NCBI GenBank assembly: GCA_964479045.1
Contig: CAYZJI010000012.1
Coordinates: 12,521-76,520 of the forward strand
DNA length: 64,000 nucleotides
Source of the DNA: 2-02-FULL-47-50 sp964479045
GTDB lineage: Bacteria; Pseudomonadota; Gammaproteobacteria; Eutrophobiales; Eutrophobiaceae
Direction: 5' to 3'
The position numbers were made by a program, and so were the translations under genes. Positions within the stretch are counted from its first letter, which is position 1; every line of letters starts with the position of its first letter. A model generated the notes under the pieces. The model worked only from the letters and a program-made list of their open reading frames with translations. It did not search any database and was not told the DNA's origin. This document shows, piece after piece, positions 44,351 to 52,317 of this stretch.

Positions 44351-44572
44351 TTAATAACGGCGGGCGGCGCGGCGGCTGCTGACCGTCTTGAACGATTTCT
44401 TCTGGTGGCGTTTGACGGCAGCAGCGGCTTTACGCTTTCTTACCTGGGTCGGTTTCTCGTAGAATTCACGCTTGTGAACTTCGGCGAGGATCCCGGCCTT
44501 TTCGCAGGCCCGCTTGAAGCGGCGCAATGCGATATCAAACGGCTCGTTCTCTCTGACTTTAACGGATGGCAT
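44351..44572 (-). CDS. rpsU: Small ribosomal subunit protein bS21
   Basis: The ATG at 44572 gives the 73-residue standard form beginning MPSVKVRENEPFDIALRRF, with REFYEKPTQVRKRKAAA and a basic C-terminus. The longer upstream frame is not used. bS21 aids translation initiation on the 30S subunit. First gene of the rpsU-yqeY-dnaG-rpoD set; the 118 bases between it and tsaD should hold promoters for both directions. Confidence 0.98.
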   Translation of the reverse strand: MPSVKVRENEPFDIALRRFKRACEKAGILAEVHKREFYEKPTQVRKRKAAAAVKRHQKKSFKTVSSRRAARRY

Positions 44573-44690
44573 ATCTCTCGAATTCCTTACAATACGGCCA
44601 CCGGGGTGGCGAAAAAGCGGTAATTCTAGTGTCTGTTGTGATAAATGCAATGTTTTCCTTACTGTAACTGGCTGGATTAGATAATAAATC

Positions 44691-45704
44691 ATGCGTGTAC
44701 TGGGTATAGAAACGTCCTGTGACGAGACCGGAATTGCCGTCTATGACAGCGAACAGGGTCTACTGGCGCACGCCCTGCACAGTCAGGTGGATATGCATGC
44801 GGTCTATGGTGGTGTGGTGCCGGAACTGGCCTCCCGCGACCATGTGCGGCGTATTATCCCGTTGATCCGCAAGGTATTGGAGCAGGCCGGACTAAAATCT
44901 GAAGATATTGATGGCGTGGCTTACACGGCTGGACCCGGCCTGATCGGCGCCTTGCTGGTGGGGGTGGCCGTGGGTCGGAGTCTGGCCTATGGGTGGGGGG
45001 TGCCGGCGGTGGCCGTACACCACATGGAAGCCCATCTGCTCGCACCCATGCTGGAACCTGATATCCCGGAGTTTCCGTTCCTAGCACTGCTGGTTTCCGG
45101 CGGGCATACCCAACTGGTACAGGTCAACCGTCCGGGAGATTATCAGTTGCTGGGCGAGTCGCTGGATGATGCGGCTGGCGAGGCTTTTGATAAAACGGCC
45201 AAATTGTTGGGGCTGGGGTATCCCGGCGGACCGGCGCTCTCGGCTCTGGCGGCGAAAGGCAAGCCCGGCCGTTATGATTTCCCCCGGCCGATGACTGACC
45301 GGCCTGGACTCGATTTCAGTTTCAGCGGGCTCAAGACCCATGCCGTGAACACCATACGCAATGAGGGTGATGATCCAGAGACACAGGCGGATATCGCGCG
45401 CGCTTTTGTCGAAGCGGTGGTCGACACCCTTTTTATTAAATGCCGGCGAGCTATAGAGGAAACAGGCATAAACAGGTTGGTAGCTGCAGGCGGAGTAAGC
45501 GCTAACATTCAACTGCGGGAAAAGCTGAAAAACCTGGCTCGTCAGAAGAGCGGCAAAGTCTATTTCCCCCGACCGGAATTCTGCACTGACAACGGCGCCA
45601 TGATTGCCTACGCGGGCTATCTCAGGCTGCAACGGGGAGAAACTGAACCGCTCTCATTTGTGGCCTATCCACGCTGGCCGATGATGGAAGCTGCAGCCGC
45701 CTAG
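44691..45704 (+). CDS. tsaD: tRNA threonylcarbamoyladenosine transferase TsaD
   Basis: 337 residues. Metal and nucleotide residues are in GIETSCDETG at the N-terminus, HMEAHLLAP (about 107-115), LLVSGGHTQL and CTDNGAMIAYAG near the end. TsaD, with TsaB and TsaE, puts the t6A group on A37 of ANN-reading tRNAs. Divergent from rpsU, as in many gammaproteobacteria. The last CTAG is shared by the stop codons of tsaD and plsY on opposite strands. Confidence 0.97.
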   Translation: MRVLGIETSCDETGIAVYDSEQGLLAHALHSQVDMHAVYGGVVPELASRDHVRRIIPLIRKVLEQAGLKSEDIDGVAYTAGPGLIGALLVGVAVGRSLAYGWGVPAVAVHHMEAHLLAPMLEPDIPEFPFLALLVSGGHTQLVQVNRPGDYQLLGESLDDAAGEAFDKTAKLLGLGYPGGPALSALAAKGKPGRYDFPRPMTDRPGLDFSFSGLKTHAVNTIRNEGDDPETQADIARAFVEAVVDTLFIKCRRAIEETGINRLVAAGGVSANIQLREKLKNLARQKSGKVYFPRPEFCTDNGAMIAYAGYLRLQRGETEPLSFVAYPRWPMMEAAAA

Positions 45705-46297
45705 GCTTTATCCGTTCCGATCTTGTCTTCCTTGCCGGCGAGCAGATTCCGTATATTGCTGCGGTGACGCCAGAACAGCAGAAACACCATGATGGTAATA
45801 GCGCTGATGTAGGGGATAGACGGTTGCAGCCAGGCCGTAATAAACGGAATGGAAGCTGCGGCCAGCAGGGCCGAAAGTGAGGAATAACGAAACAACGCGG
45901 CGGTCGTAAGCCAGGTCAGTACAAAAGCCAATCCCAGTCCCCAATACATTCCAAACAGCACACCAATCAAGGTGGCCACACCCTTGCCACCACGAAAACC
46001 AAAGAACACCGGATATAAATGGCCGCTGAATGCAGCAAGCGCGGTCAATGCAGTTACCCAGTCCGGGGTTTGCATGTAATACGCGATGATTACCGGGACA
46101 AACCCTTTGATGACATCGCCGGCCAGGGTCACGATGGCGGCTTTCTTGCCATGCAGACGCAGAACATTGGTGGCGCCGGGATTGTTCGATCCCTGTGTGC
46201 GTGGATCGGCGAGACCCATCAATTTGCACACGACCACGGCGGACGAAATGGAACCGCAGAGATAACCCAGAACAATCAGACCGGCATTCAGCAACAT
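45701..46297 (-). CDS. plsY: Glycerol-3-phosphate acyltransferase PlsY
   Basis: Starting at the ATG at 46297 gives 198 residues with the normal N-terminus MLLNAGLIVLGYLCGSISSA. The three PlsY motifs are present: DPRTQGSNNPGATNVLR, GHLYPVFFGFRGGKGVAT and the C-terminal FWRHRSNIRNLLAGKE. It moves an acyl group from acyl-phosphate to glycerol 3-phosphate in the inner membrane. The longer frame upstream adds non-family sequence. Confidence 0.95.
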   Translation of the reverse strand: MLLNAGLIVLGYLCGSISSAVVVCKLMGLADPRTQGSNNPGATNVLRLHGKKAAIVTLAGDVIKGFVPVIIAYYMQTPDWVTALTALAAFSGHLYPVFFGFRGGKGVATLIGVLFGMYWGLGLAFVLTWLTTAALFRYSSLSALLAAASIPFITAWLQPSIPYISAITIMVFLLFWRHRSNIRNLLAGKEDKIGTDKA

Positions 46298-46417
46298 GGT
46301 TGTATTGGAATCTGCACGGAAGGTCCCGTCAAGATGAAAATTGTCCGTTGTCAGCCACGGACGGTCAGTGTACAACTACGCCGAGCGGGGAATCCAAATA
46401 CAGGTATAAACAGGACA

Positions 46418-46774
46418 ATGGATATTATTTATCTCAAAGATCTGCGCATTGATACGGTAATCGGCATTTATGATTGGGAGCGCCGCACGCGGCAGACGGT
46501 CATTTTTGATATCGAAATGGCCGCGGACATCCGCAAGGCTGCGGCCAGCGATGCAATCGAAGATACTCTGAACTATAAAGCCGTGGCCAAACGGATCATT
46601 GCTTTTGTTGAAGCCAGTGAATTTCAACTGGTGGAAACCCTGGCGGAACGTGTCGCTGATATTTTGTTGAAAGAGTTCAAAGTACCCTGGGTACGCCTCA
46701 GTCTGAACAAACAGGGCGCTGTGCGGGGCGTGCGTGATGTCGGTGTGATTATCGAACGGGGATACCGCAGCTGA
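46418..46774 (+). CDS. folB: Dihydroneopterin aldolase FolB
   Basis: 118 residues from the ATG at 46418. DIIYLKDLRIDTVIGIYDWERRTRQTV with the Glu in the active site, then DTLNYKAVAKRI and QLVETLAERVADILL, are FolB motifs, and the protein ends KQGAVRGVRDVGVIIER. It cleaves dihydroneopterin in folate synthesis. FolK follows after one base, forming an operon. Confidence 0.95.
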   Translation: MDIIYLKDLRIDTVIGIYDWERRTRQTVIFDIEMAADIRKAAASDAIEDTLNYKAVAKRIIAFVEASEFQLVETLAERVADILLKEFKVPWVRLSLNKQGAVRGVRDVGVIIERGYRS

Positions 46775-46775
46775 A

Positions 46776-47258
46776 ATGACGCGGGTGTATGTCGGCATCG
46801 GCAGTAATATCGATCGCGAAATGAATATCCGCGGCGGTCTTGCTGCACTGGAACAGCACTTCGGCAATCTGACAGTGTCCGGTGTATATGAAAGTGAGGC
46901 GTACGGGTTTAAAGGGGACAACTTCTATAACCTGGTTGCCGGCTTCGAGACTGAACTGACCCTGGATCAGGTTGCCGAAACGTTGCGCAGGATCGAGTAT
47001 TCTTTTGGCCGCAAGCGTGAGCATGAACGCTTTCTCTCACGCACACTGGATATTGATTTGTTGTTATACGGAGATCTGGCAAGACATGATCAAAATTATG
47101 ATTTGCCGCGGCAGGACATCAGGATTTATGCTTTTGTCCTGTGCCCGCTGGCGGAAATCGCAGGGGATGAGAAGCATCCTGAACTGGCTACCAGTTATGG
47201 CAAGTTGTGGGAACAGTTCGACAAGCAGAAGCAACCATTATGGCGCGCAATACTCTGA
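46776..47258 (+). CDS. folK: Hydroxymethyl-dihydropterin pyrophosphokinase FolK
   Basis: 160 residues. VYVGIGSNIDREMNIRGGL at the start, then FYNLVAGFETEL, and the active site block RFLSRTLDIDLLLYGD are HPPK motifs. It activates the pterin for dihydropteroate synthase. Coupled to folB. Confidence 0.95.
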   Translation: MTRVYVGIGSNIDREMNIRGGLAALEQHFGNLTVSGVYESEAYGFKGDNFYNLVAGFETELTLDQVAETLRRIEYSFGRKREHERFLSRTLDIDLLLYGDLARHDQNYDLPRQDIRIYAFVLCPLAEIAGDEKHPELATSYGKLWEQFDKQKQPLWRAIL

Positions 47259-47329
47259 ACCAATTCCCGTGTAGGACTCCATCGCTTAACCTGCTAAAGT
47301 AACTTTTATGACCTGTCCGGAGATTGCCA

Positions 47330-47731
47330 ATGTGCTTTAGAAACATAGTGATTGTCATGCTGCTGCTGTTGACCGGTTGTGCCGGTGTTGCTATCAGGAA
47401 CAACACTGACAAGCTTAACAGCACGCTCAAGGAATATGGCGCAGACATGCGCTGGGGCCGCATGAACTACGCCTACAACTATCATGTGAACCGTGAGGGT
47501 ACCCGGCCCGTGGTTGATCTTGAGGCACTGGAACAATTCAACGTGACGGGTTTCCGCCCCGTCGATCCCGTGCTGAATGATGAAGCGACTGAAGCGGTCG
47601 TACCGGTGGAGATTGATTACTATGACAGGGAGTATGGTACCGTACGTAAAATCAAGACTACCCAGAACTGGTATTTTGATCCGGAAGCAAAAAACTGGCT
47701 GACGGAATCCGCATTTCCGGAATTCAAATAA
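47330..47731 (+). CDS. Small hypothetical lipoprotein
   Basis: 133 residues from the ATG at 47330 (a TTG two codons earlier is possible). The lipobox LLTGC lies near residue 16. The mature part has WGRMNYAYNYHVNREGTRPVVDLEALEQFNVTGFRP and ends with a beta-rich stretch, NWYFDPEAKNWL. Similar short lipoproteins occur beside folate genes in sulfur-oxidising gammaproteobacteria, but I know no function. Confidence 0.75.
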   Translation: MCFRNIVIVMLLLLTGCAGVAIRNNTDKLNSTLKEYGADMRWGRMNYAYNYHVNREGTRPVVDLEALEQFNVTGFRPVDPVLNDEATEAVVPVEIDYYDREYGTVRKIKTTQNWYFDPEAKNWLTESAFPEFK

Positions 47732-47741
47732 AATCCCTGTT

Positions 47742-48467
47742 TCAGGAGAAGAGCGTTCGCCCCCCATCAATCACCAGAATCTGCCCGGTCATGTAATTTG
47801 CTTCGATCAGGTAACGGGCTGCTTTGGCAATATCATCAGGCTGGCCTGCCCGTTTGAGAACTGTGCTGGCGAGTATGGCATTCCTTTCATCTGCACTCAG
47901 GCGCTCAGGCCAGAGTATAGCGCCTGGTGAAATGGCATTTACCCTGATCTGTGGCCCCAGTTCCTTGGCCAGAGATTGAGTCAGCATAATGAGCCCGGCC
48001 TTGCTGACACTGTATAACATATGTTCACGTAACGGACGTTTTGCGTGGATGTCGGCGAGATTGATGATGCAGCCCTGCTCTCTGGCAAGATGTGGCGCAG
48101 CGGCCCTTGAGAGAAACAGGGGCGCTCGCAAGTTCACATTCATCATCTCGTCCCACTGGGCCGCATCGACTGCCCCGACAGGTGTGGGATAAAAAACTGA
48201 GGCATTATTAATCAGCACATCCATCCGGTTATTGAACTGCATCGCAACATCAACAATTGATTGGCAGTCTGTTTGATTCAAATCTGCCTGCAGCAGATGG
48301 GCGGAACCAGGACGTTCGGCATTGAGTTCAGCTGCAAGCTGCGCGGCATCAGGTCTGGAAGTATTAAAATGGATGATTACATCCATGCCCATGGCATGGA
48401 CTTCTTTCACAATGGCCGCGCCGATCCGTTTTGCGGCGCCGGTAATTAATGCTGTCCTCTTGCTCAT
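47742..48467 (-). CDS. folM: Pteridine reductase (SDR family, FolM-like)
   Basis: 241 residues. The NADP site is TGAAKRIGAAI (about 10-20); LINNASVF follows, then the catalytic Asp/Tyr-Lys region NLADIHAKRPLREHMLYSVSKAGL, where Asp replaces Ser as in pteridine reductases, and ISPGAILWPE. This wording is that of the PTR1/FolM branch, which reduces dihydropterins. Its place next to folB-folK supports a pterin role. Convergent with the lipoprotein gene. Confidence 0.9.
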   Translation of the reverse strand: MSKRTALITGAAKRIGAAIVKEVHAMGMDVIIHFNTSRPDAAQLAAELNAERPGSAHLLQADLNQTDCQSIVDVAMQFNNRMDVLINNASVFYPTPVGAVDAAQWDEMMNVNLRAPLFLSRAAAPHLAREQGCIINLADIHAKRPLREHMLYSVSKAGLIMLTQSLAKELGPQIRVNAISPGAILWPERLSADERNAILASTVLKRAGQPDDIAKAARYLIEANYMTGQILVIDGGRTLFS

Positions 48468-48495
48468 ATTTGATTTACAGGTGTATAAAACCCGG

Positions 48496-49689
48496 ATGGT
48501 TCTGTCTGCTGAAAGTACCGGTAATGTCGACTTGCCTGGGCCCGAATCCTTTGCATTGGAACATAGCCGGCGATTATGTCACAGGATAGCTGCAGCAATC
48601 GCAGAAAATGAGGGTGCCATCAGTTTTGTCCGGTACATGCAAATGGCGTTGTATGAACCGGGACTGGGATATTACAGCAGCGGCAGCCGGAAATTCGGGC
48701 CTGTTGGCGATTTTGTCACTGCCCCCGAAATTTCACCGGTATTTGCCCTCTGTCTTGCCCGTCAGTGTGTACCTGTACTTGAATCCTTGAACCGTCCGGT
48801 TATCTTGGAGCCCGGCCCGGGAACCGGCGCCATGGCAGCCACATTATTGCAGGCACTTGAATACATGGATTGCCTGCCGGAGAAATATTTCATGCTGGAA
48901 CTGAGTGCTGATTTGCGGCAACGCCAGCAGGATCAACTGTCAAGAAGGGTTCCCCATCTGTTGCACAGAATAGTTTGGCTGGACCAACTGCCGGGAGAGC
49001 CGTTTGAAGGAATTATTATCGGAAATGAAGTGGTCGATGCTATTCCGGTGCACAGGCTTGTGGTCGAGCATGGCCGCCTGTGTGAGTTATGTGTGGGCTG
49101 GAAGGACGATCAGTTTATATGGAAGGTAAAACCAACGGAGACCGCAATACAGGCACGGATTGATCAGCACCTTGCAGGCATGAATTTGCCAGAAGGATAT
49201 CAGACAGAAATCAATCTTCAGGTCGAAGCCTGGCTGTGTTCAGTGACGGTGCAGTTGCAACGTGGACTGGTGCTTCTGGTGGATTACGGGTATCCACGTA
49301 GTGAGTATTATCATCCACAGCGCAGACAGGGGACACTCTTGTGTCATTACCGGCACCATGTACATGCCGATCCTTTCCTGTATCCCGGGCTGCAGGACAT
49401 TACGGCTTCAGTCGATTTTACCTTGCTTGCGGAAGCGGCAACAGCGGCCGGTTTACAGGTCAGTGGCTACACCACCCAGGCCCATTTTCTGATCAATACC
49501 GGTCTCGACAAGGTCCTTCATGAAAACCGCCTGATGGCCGCCATCGATCCTGCCGAAGCTGGCCGTCAGATCAGGATTCTGACCTTGCCCGGTGAAATGG
49601 GGGAACGATTCAAGGTGATGGCGTTGACGAAAAACCTGGATTCTCCACTGGCGGCATTTCAGGTGTTTGATCAGAGAGGGCGTCTCTAG
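48496..49689 (+). CDS. SAM-dependent methyltransferase, MidA/NDUFAF7 family (COG1565)
   Basis: 397 residues from the ATG at 48496. ISFVRYMQMALYEPGLGYYSSGSRKFGPVGDFVTAPEISPVF is the family's N-terminal signature; ILEPGPGTGAMA is the SAM loop; GNEVVDAIPVHR and LLVDYGYPRSEYYHP follow. In mitochondria the homologue methylates a complex I subunit; in bacteria the target is unknown. Divergent from folM (28 bases). Confidence 0.92.
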   Translation: MVLSAESTGNVDLPGPESFALEHSRRLCHRIAAAIAENEGAISFVRYMQMALYEPGLGYYSSGSRKFGPVGDFVTAPEISPVFALCLARQCVPVLESLNRPVILEPGPGTGAMAATLLQALEYMDCLPEKYFMLELSADLRQRQQDQLSRRVPHLLHRIVWLDQLPGEPFEGIIIGNEVVDAIPVHRLVVEHGRLCELCVGWKDDQFIWKVKPTETAIQARIDQHLAGMNLPEGYQTEINLQVEAWLCSVTVQLQRGLVLLVDYGYPRSEYYHPQRRQGTLLCHYRHHVHADPFLYPGLQDITASVDFTLLAEAATAAGLQVSGYTTQAHFLINTGLDKVLHENRLMAAIDPAEAGRQIRILTLPGEMGERFKVMALTKNLDSPLAAFQVFDQRGRL

Positions 49690-49696
49690 CCACACT

Positions 49697-50419
49697 ATGC
49701 ACAATATCATCCGGTTTCTGGCCAGTATGCAGATTGCTGTTTTGCTTGTTACCGTTGGCGGGTGTGCTCAACAAACTCCACGCAGTAACACGCCGAAACA
49801 GACCGGATTCAACATCAAGTCGCTGGCCAAGTCAGATATTGATGATGTGCTCGATATTCATGTCCGTGAGATGCGCGCTCACCTGCGCGAACTGATGATC
49901 AAGCTCTATAAACGCAATCCCCGTGAACTGAAAAAATCCAGGTATCAGGACATCAAGAAAAACGTCAATCGGGTTTTCCATCAGGTCCACAACTGGAAAT
50001 TTGATGAACTGGATAACAAACGCAGCATCCAGGCCATTCATCTTGCCTTTGATGAACATTATGAGGGCGATCGTGTGTTTGCGTTTATCGTCGGGCTGGC
50101 ATCGATGGTGATGTCAGCCTATGAATATAAATCCGAGTTTTACATGCTGGATACCATCGATCCGCAAAAACTGTACAATAGTGCCCGCAACATTGAAATT
50201 GCAGTATGGAAGCTGGAGCATGATCTGGATTCCCGGGGAGAATTGTTTTTGTACAGTAATTCACTTCCGGGAGAGCCGTTGAACCTCAGTTATGAACGTT
50301 TGTTTGGAAAGATGATCGCAACCCAGGACACTATTGCCATGATCATCGCTGATCGAACCAACCGCGGAATCAAGAAAGTAATACAGCAAATGGCCACGGC
50401 CGTATTTTTGCCGATATAA
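49697..50419 (+). CDS. Hypothetical lipoprotein
   Basis: 240 residues from the ATG at 49697, just after the methyltransferase stop. A lipobox (VGGC, about residue 23) is present. The rest is helical, with VLDIHVREMRAHLRELMIKLYKRNPRELKKS and a hydrophobic VFAFIVGLASMVMSAYEY. I recognise no named family. uppP follows after 13 bases. Confidence 0.75.
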   Translation: MHNIIRFLASMQIAVLLVTVGGCAQQTPRSNTPKQTGFNIKSLAKSDIDDVLDIHVREMRAHLRELMIKLYKRNPRELKKSRYQDIKKNVNRVFHQVHNWKFDELDNKRSIQAIHLAFDEHYEGDRVFAFIVGLASMVMSAYEYKSEFYMLDTIDPQKLYNSARNIEIAVWKLEHDLDSRGELFLYSNSLPGEPLNLSYERLFGKMIATQDTIAMIIADRTNRGIKKVIQQMATAVFLPI

Positions 50420-50432
50420 AAAAGAAAGAACT

Positions 50433-51230
50433 TTGGACTATTTACATCTTCTTATACTGGGCCTGCTCCAGGGACTGACTGAATTCCTTCCCATATCCAG
50501 TTCCGGACATTTGATTCTGTTGCCGCAACTGGCAGGCTGGAACGATCAAGGCATCGCCTACGATATCTTTGCCCACCTGGGCAGTCTCACGGCCGTGATC
50601 ATCTATTTCTACAGTGATTTGTCCCGACTGGTTCCTGCCTGGGTCCGATCCTTGCACGGCGGGCGCATGACACAGGATGCGCGTATTGGCTGGTACCTGA
50701 TACTGGCCACCATCCCGATCGCCGTCGCCGGCCTGCTTTTCTACAATATTATTTCCACACAATTCCGTAACCCGTTGATCATTGCCGGCGCCACTGTATT
50801 TTTTGGTTTATTGCTTCTCTTTGCTGATCTGAAAGGCAAACGTAACCGGGATCACACCAGCGTGACGTTGCGAGATGCGTTGTGGATCGGTCTGGCCCAG
50901 GCATTTGCCCTGATTCCGGGAACTTCACGTTCCGGTGTAACGATGACAGCCGGATTGCTGTTAGGGCTTAAACGGCAGGAAGCCGCGCGGTTTTCTTTTT
51001 TGCTGGCATTGCCGACGATTTTTCTCGCCGGGGCTCATCAGGTGTTGAAATTCATCCAGAACGGTTCCGAAGCAGACATGATCGGGCTTGCGATCATTTT
51101 TACTGCCTCGGCCGTGAGTTCATGGGCGGCAATAAAGTTTTTCATTGCCCTGATAGAACGGACTGGCATGCTGCCCTATGTGATTTACCGGCTACTGCTC
51201 GGAACATTTCTGGTCATTACCTTTACCTGA
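50433..51230 (+). CDS. uppP: Undecaprenyl-diphosphatase UppP (BacA)
   Basis: 265 residues from a TTG start. The two catalytic blocks are GLTEFLPISSSGHL (about 15-28) and PGTSRSGVTMTAGLLLGLKR (about 164). It removes a phosphate from undecaprenyl pyrophosphate, recycling the carrier for peptidoglycan. An inner-membrane protein with about eight helices. Confidence 0.96.
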   Translation: MDYLHLLILGLLQGLTEFLPISSSGHLILLPQLAGWNDQGIAYDIFAHLGSLTAVIIYFYSDLSRLVPAWVRSLHGGRMTQDARIGWYLILATIPIAVAGLLFYNIISTQFRNPLIIAGATVFFGLLLLFADLKGKRNRDHTSVTLRDALWIGLAQAFALIPGTSRSGVTMTAGLLLGLKRQEAARFSFLLALPTIFLAGAHQVLKFIQNGSEADMIGLAIIFTASAVSSWAAIKFFIALIERTGMLPYVIYRLLLGTFLVITFT

Positions 51231-51241
51231 AGTCCTGGTCT

Positions 51242-51946
51242 TCAGCAATGCAGTTGCCGGGCCAGATCGCACATGTCCACGGCCTGCAATGTGTTGTCTG
51301 GATGAGCAATATTATCCTTTCTGAAGTCCCGGCCAAATTCGTCAGGCCGCTCGATAAAAGCAGTGGCAAGACCGCAGGCGCGTGCGCCATCCAGATCATC
51401 CTGATGTGCAGCTACCATCATGACTTCTGCGGGCGTAACCGAGAACATTTCCGCTGCCCCCAGATAGATGGCCGGATCGGGTTTGTAGGTTTTGAACATT
51501 TCTGCGGAGAGGATACAGTCCCAGGGCAAACCGGCATGCCTGGCCAGATGAGTGAGCAGGGCAGTATTTCCATTCGATAATGCGCACACGATATATTTTG
51601 ATTTCAGGCGCGTCATTCCGCTGATACTGTCCGGCCATGGTTGCAGGCGCTGCCAGACATGATTCAAATCCTGTTTTTGTTTTTCGGTCAGGTGGGTGAT
51701 TCCGTATTGTGCAAGCAGGCGGTCAAGAATTTCGCGATGGATCCGGTCAATGGTTTTCCAGCCTGTAATCCCGCGTACTACCTGTTGCATGGCGGGTTGA
51801 TAACCGGAACGCCAGTCTCGTGCGAATTGGGCCGCATCAATATCACAGTTTACGCGATGGATCTCCCTCACGACTGAGCTGTGCCAATCGACAACGGTAC
51901 CGAATACATCAAAGGCCAGTATCTTGATTGTCTGCAACGCTTCCAT
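51242..51946 (-). CDS. Haloacid dehalogenase type II
   Basis: 234 residues. The nucleophile Asp is in AFDVFGTVVDW (about 12), with Ser/Asn in CALSNGNTALL, the Lys in FKTYKPDPAIY and VAAHQDDLDGARACGL at the end. This wording is type II L-2-haloacid dehalogenase; actual dehalogenation is not proven and some members are general phosphatases. Convergent with uppP. Confidence 0.88.
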   Translation of the reverse strand: MEALQTIKILAFDVFGTVVDWHSSVVREIHRVNCDIDAAQFARDWRSGYQPAMQQVVRGITGWKTIDRIHREILDRLLAQYGITHLTEKQKQDLNHVWQRLQPWPDSISGMTRLKSKYIVCALSNGNTALLTHLARHAGLPWDCILSAEMFKTYKPDPAIYLGAAEMFSVTPAEVMMVAAHQDDLDGARACGLATAFIERPDEFGRDFRKDNIAHPDNTLQAVDMCDLARQLHC

Positions 51947-51979
51947 GGTATCAGGACGCTCCTTTTGATCAGGCCAGAT

Positions 51980-52252
51980 CTAGACCTTGATAAGGGTCCA
52001 GAGTCCGATGGCGATAAAACCCGCGCCGGCAATCATATTCAGATATTTCGCGCTGATATAATTTGATATGAATCCGCCGGCCAGTACACCGATACCTGCG
52101 GCAATCACCAGTGCCAGTGAAGCGCCGGCAAATATCACCAGTTTGTTCACATCCTTGTCAGAAGCAAACAGAAGCGTGGCCAACTGGGTTTTGTCACCTA
52201 TCTCGGCAATAAAAACAGTTGTGAATACAGTCAGAAAAATCTTGAGATCCAT
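51980..52252 (-). CDS. TMEM165/GDT1 family transporter, single-repeat form
   Basis: The ATG at 52252 follows GAGG and gives 90 residues with about three helices. FIAEIGDKTQLATLLFA is the family motif (E-x-G-D-K-T). Full-length members (e.g. MntX, Gdt1) have two such repeats in about 190-200 residues; this gene has one, so it would act as a homodimer. The family exports Mn or Ca; cargo here is unknown. Confidence 0.9.
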   Translation of the reverse strand: MDLKIFLTVFTTVFIAEIGDKTQLATLLFASDKDVNKLVIFAGASLALVIAAGIGVLAGGFISNYISAKYLNMIAGAGFIAIGLWTLIKV

Positions 52253-52317
52253 ATAACCTCGCATGCAAGTGGCTCGAGGACAGATTATAACCCTTGGGGA
52301 GGCGGCTACATTATGGA

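Noticed and set aside
46019..46774. Long plus-strand frame that would extend folB upstream over plsY
   Set aside because: The first 130 residues are antisense to plsY with no family match; FolB homology starts at the ATG at 46418.
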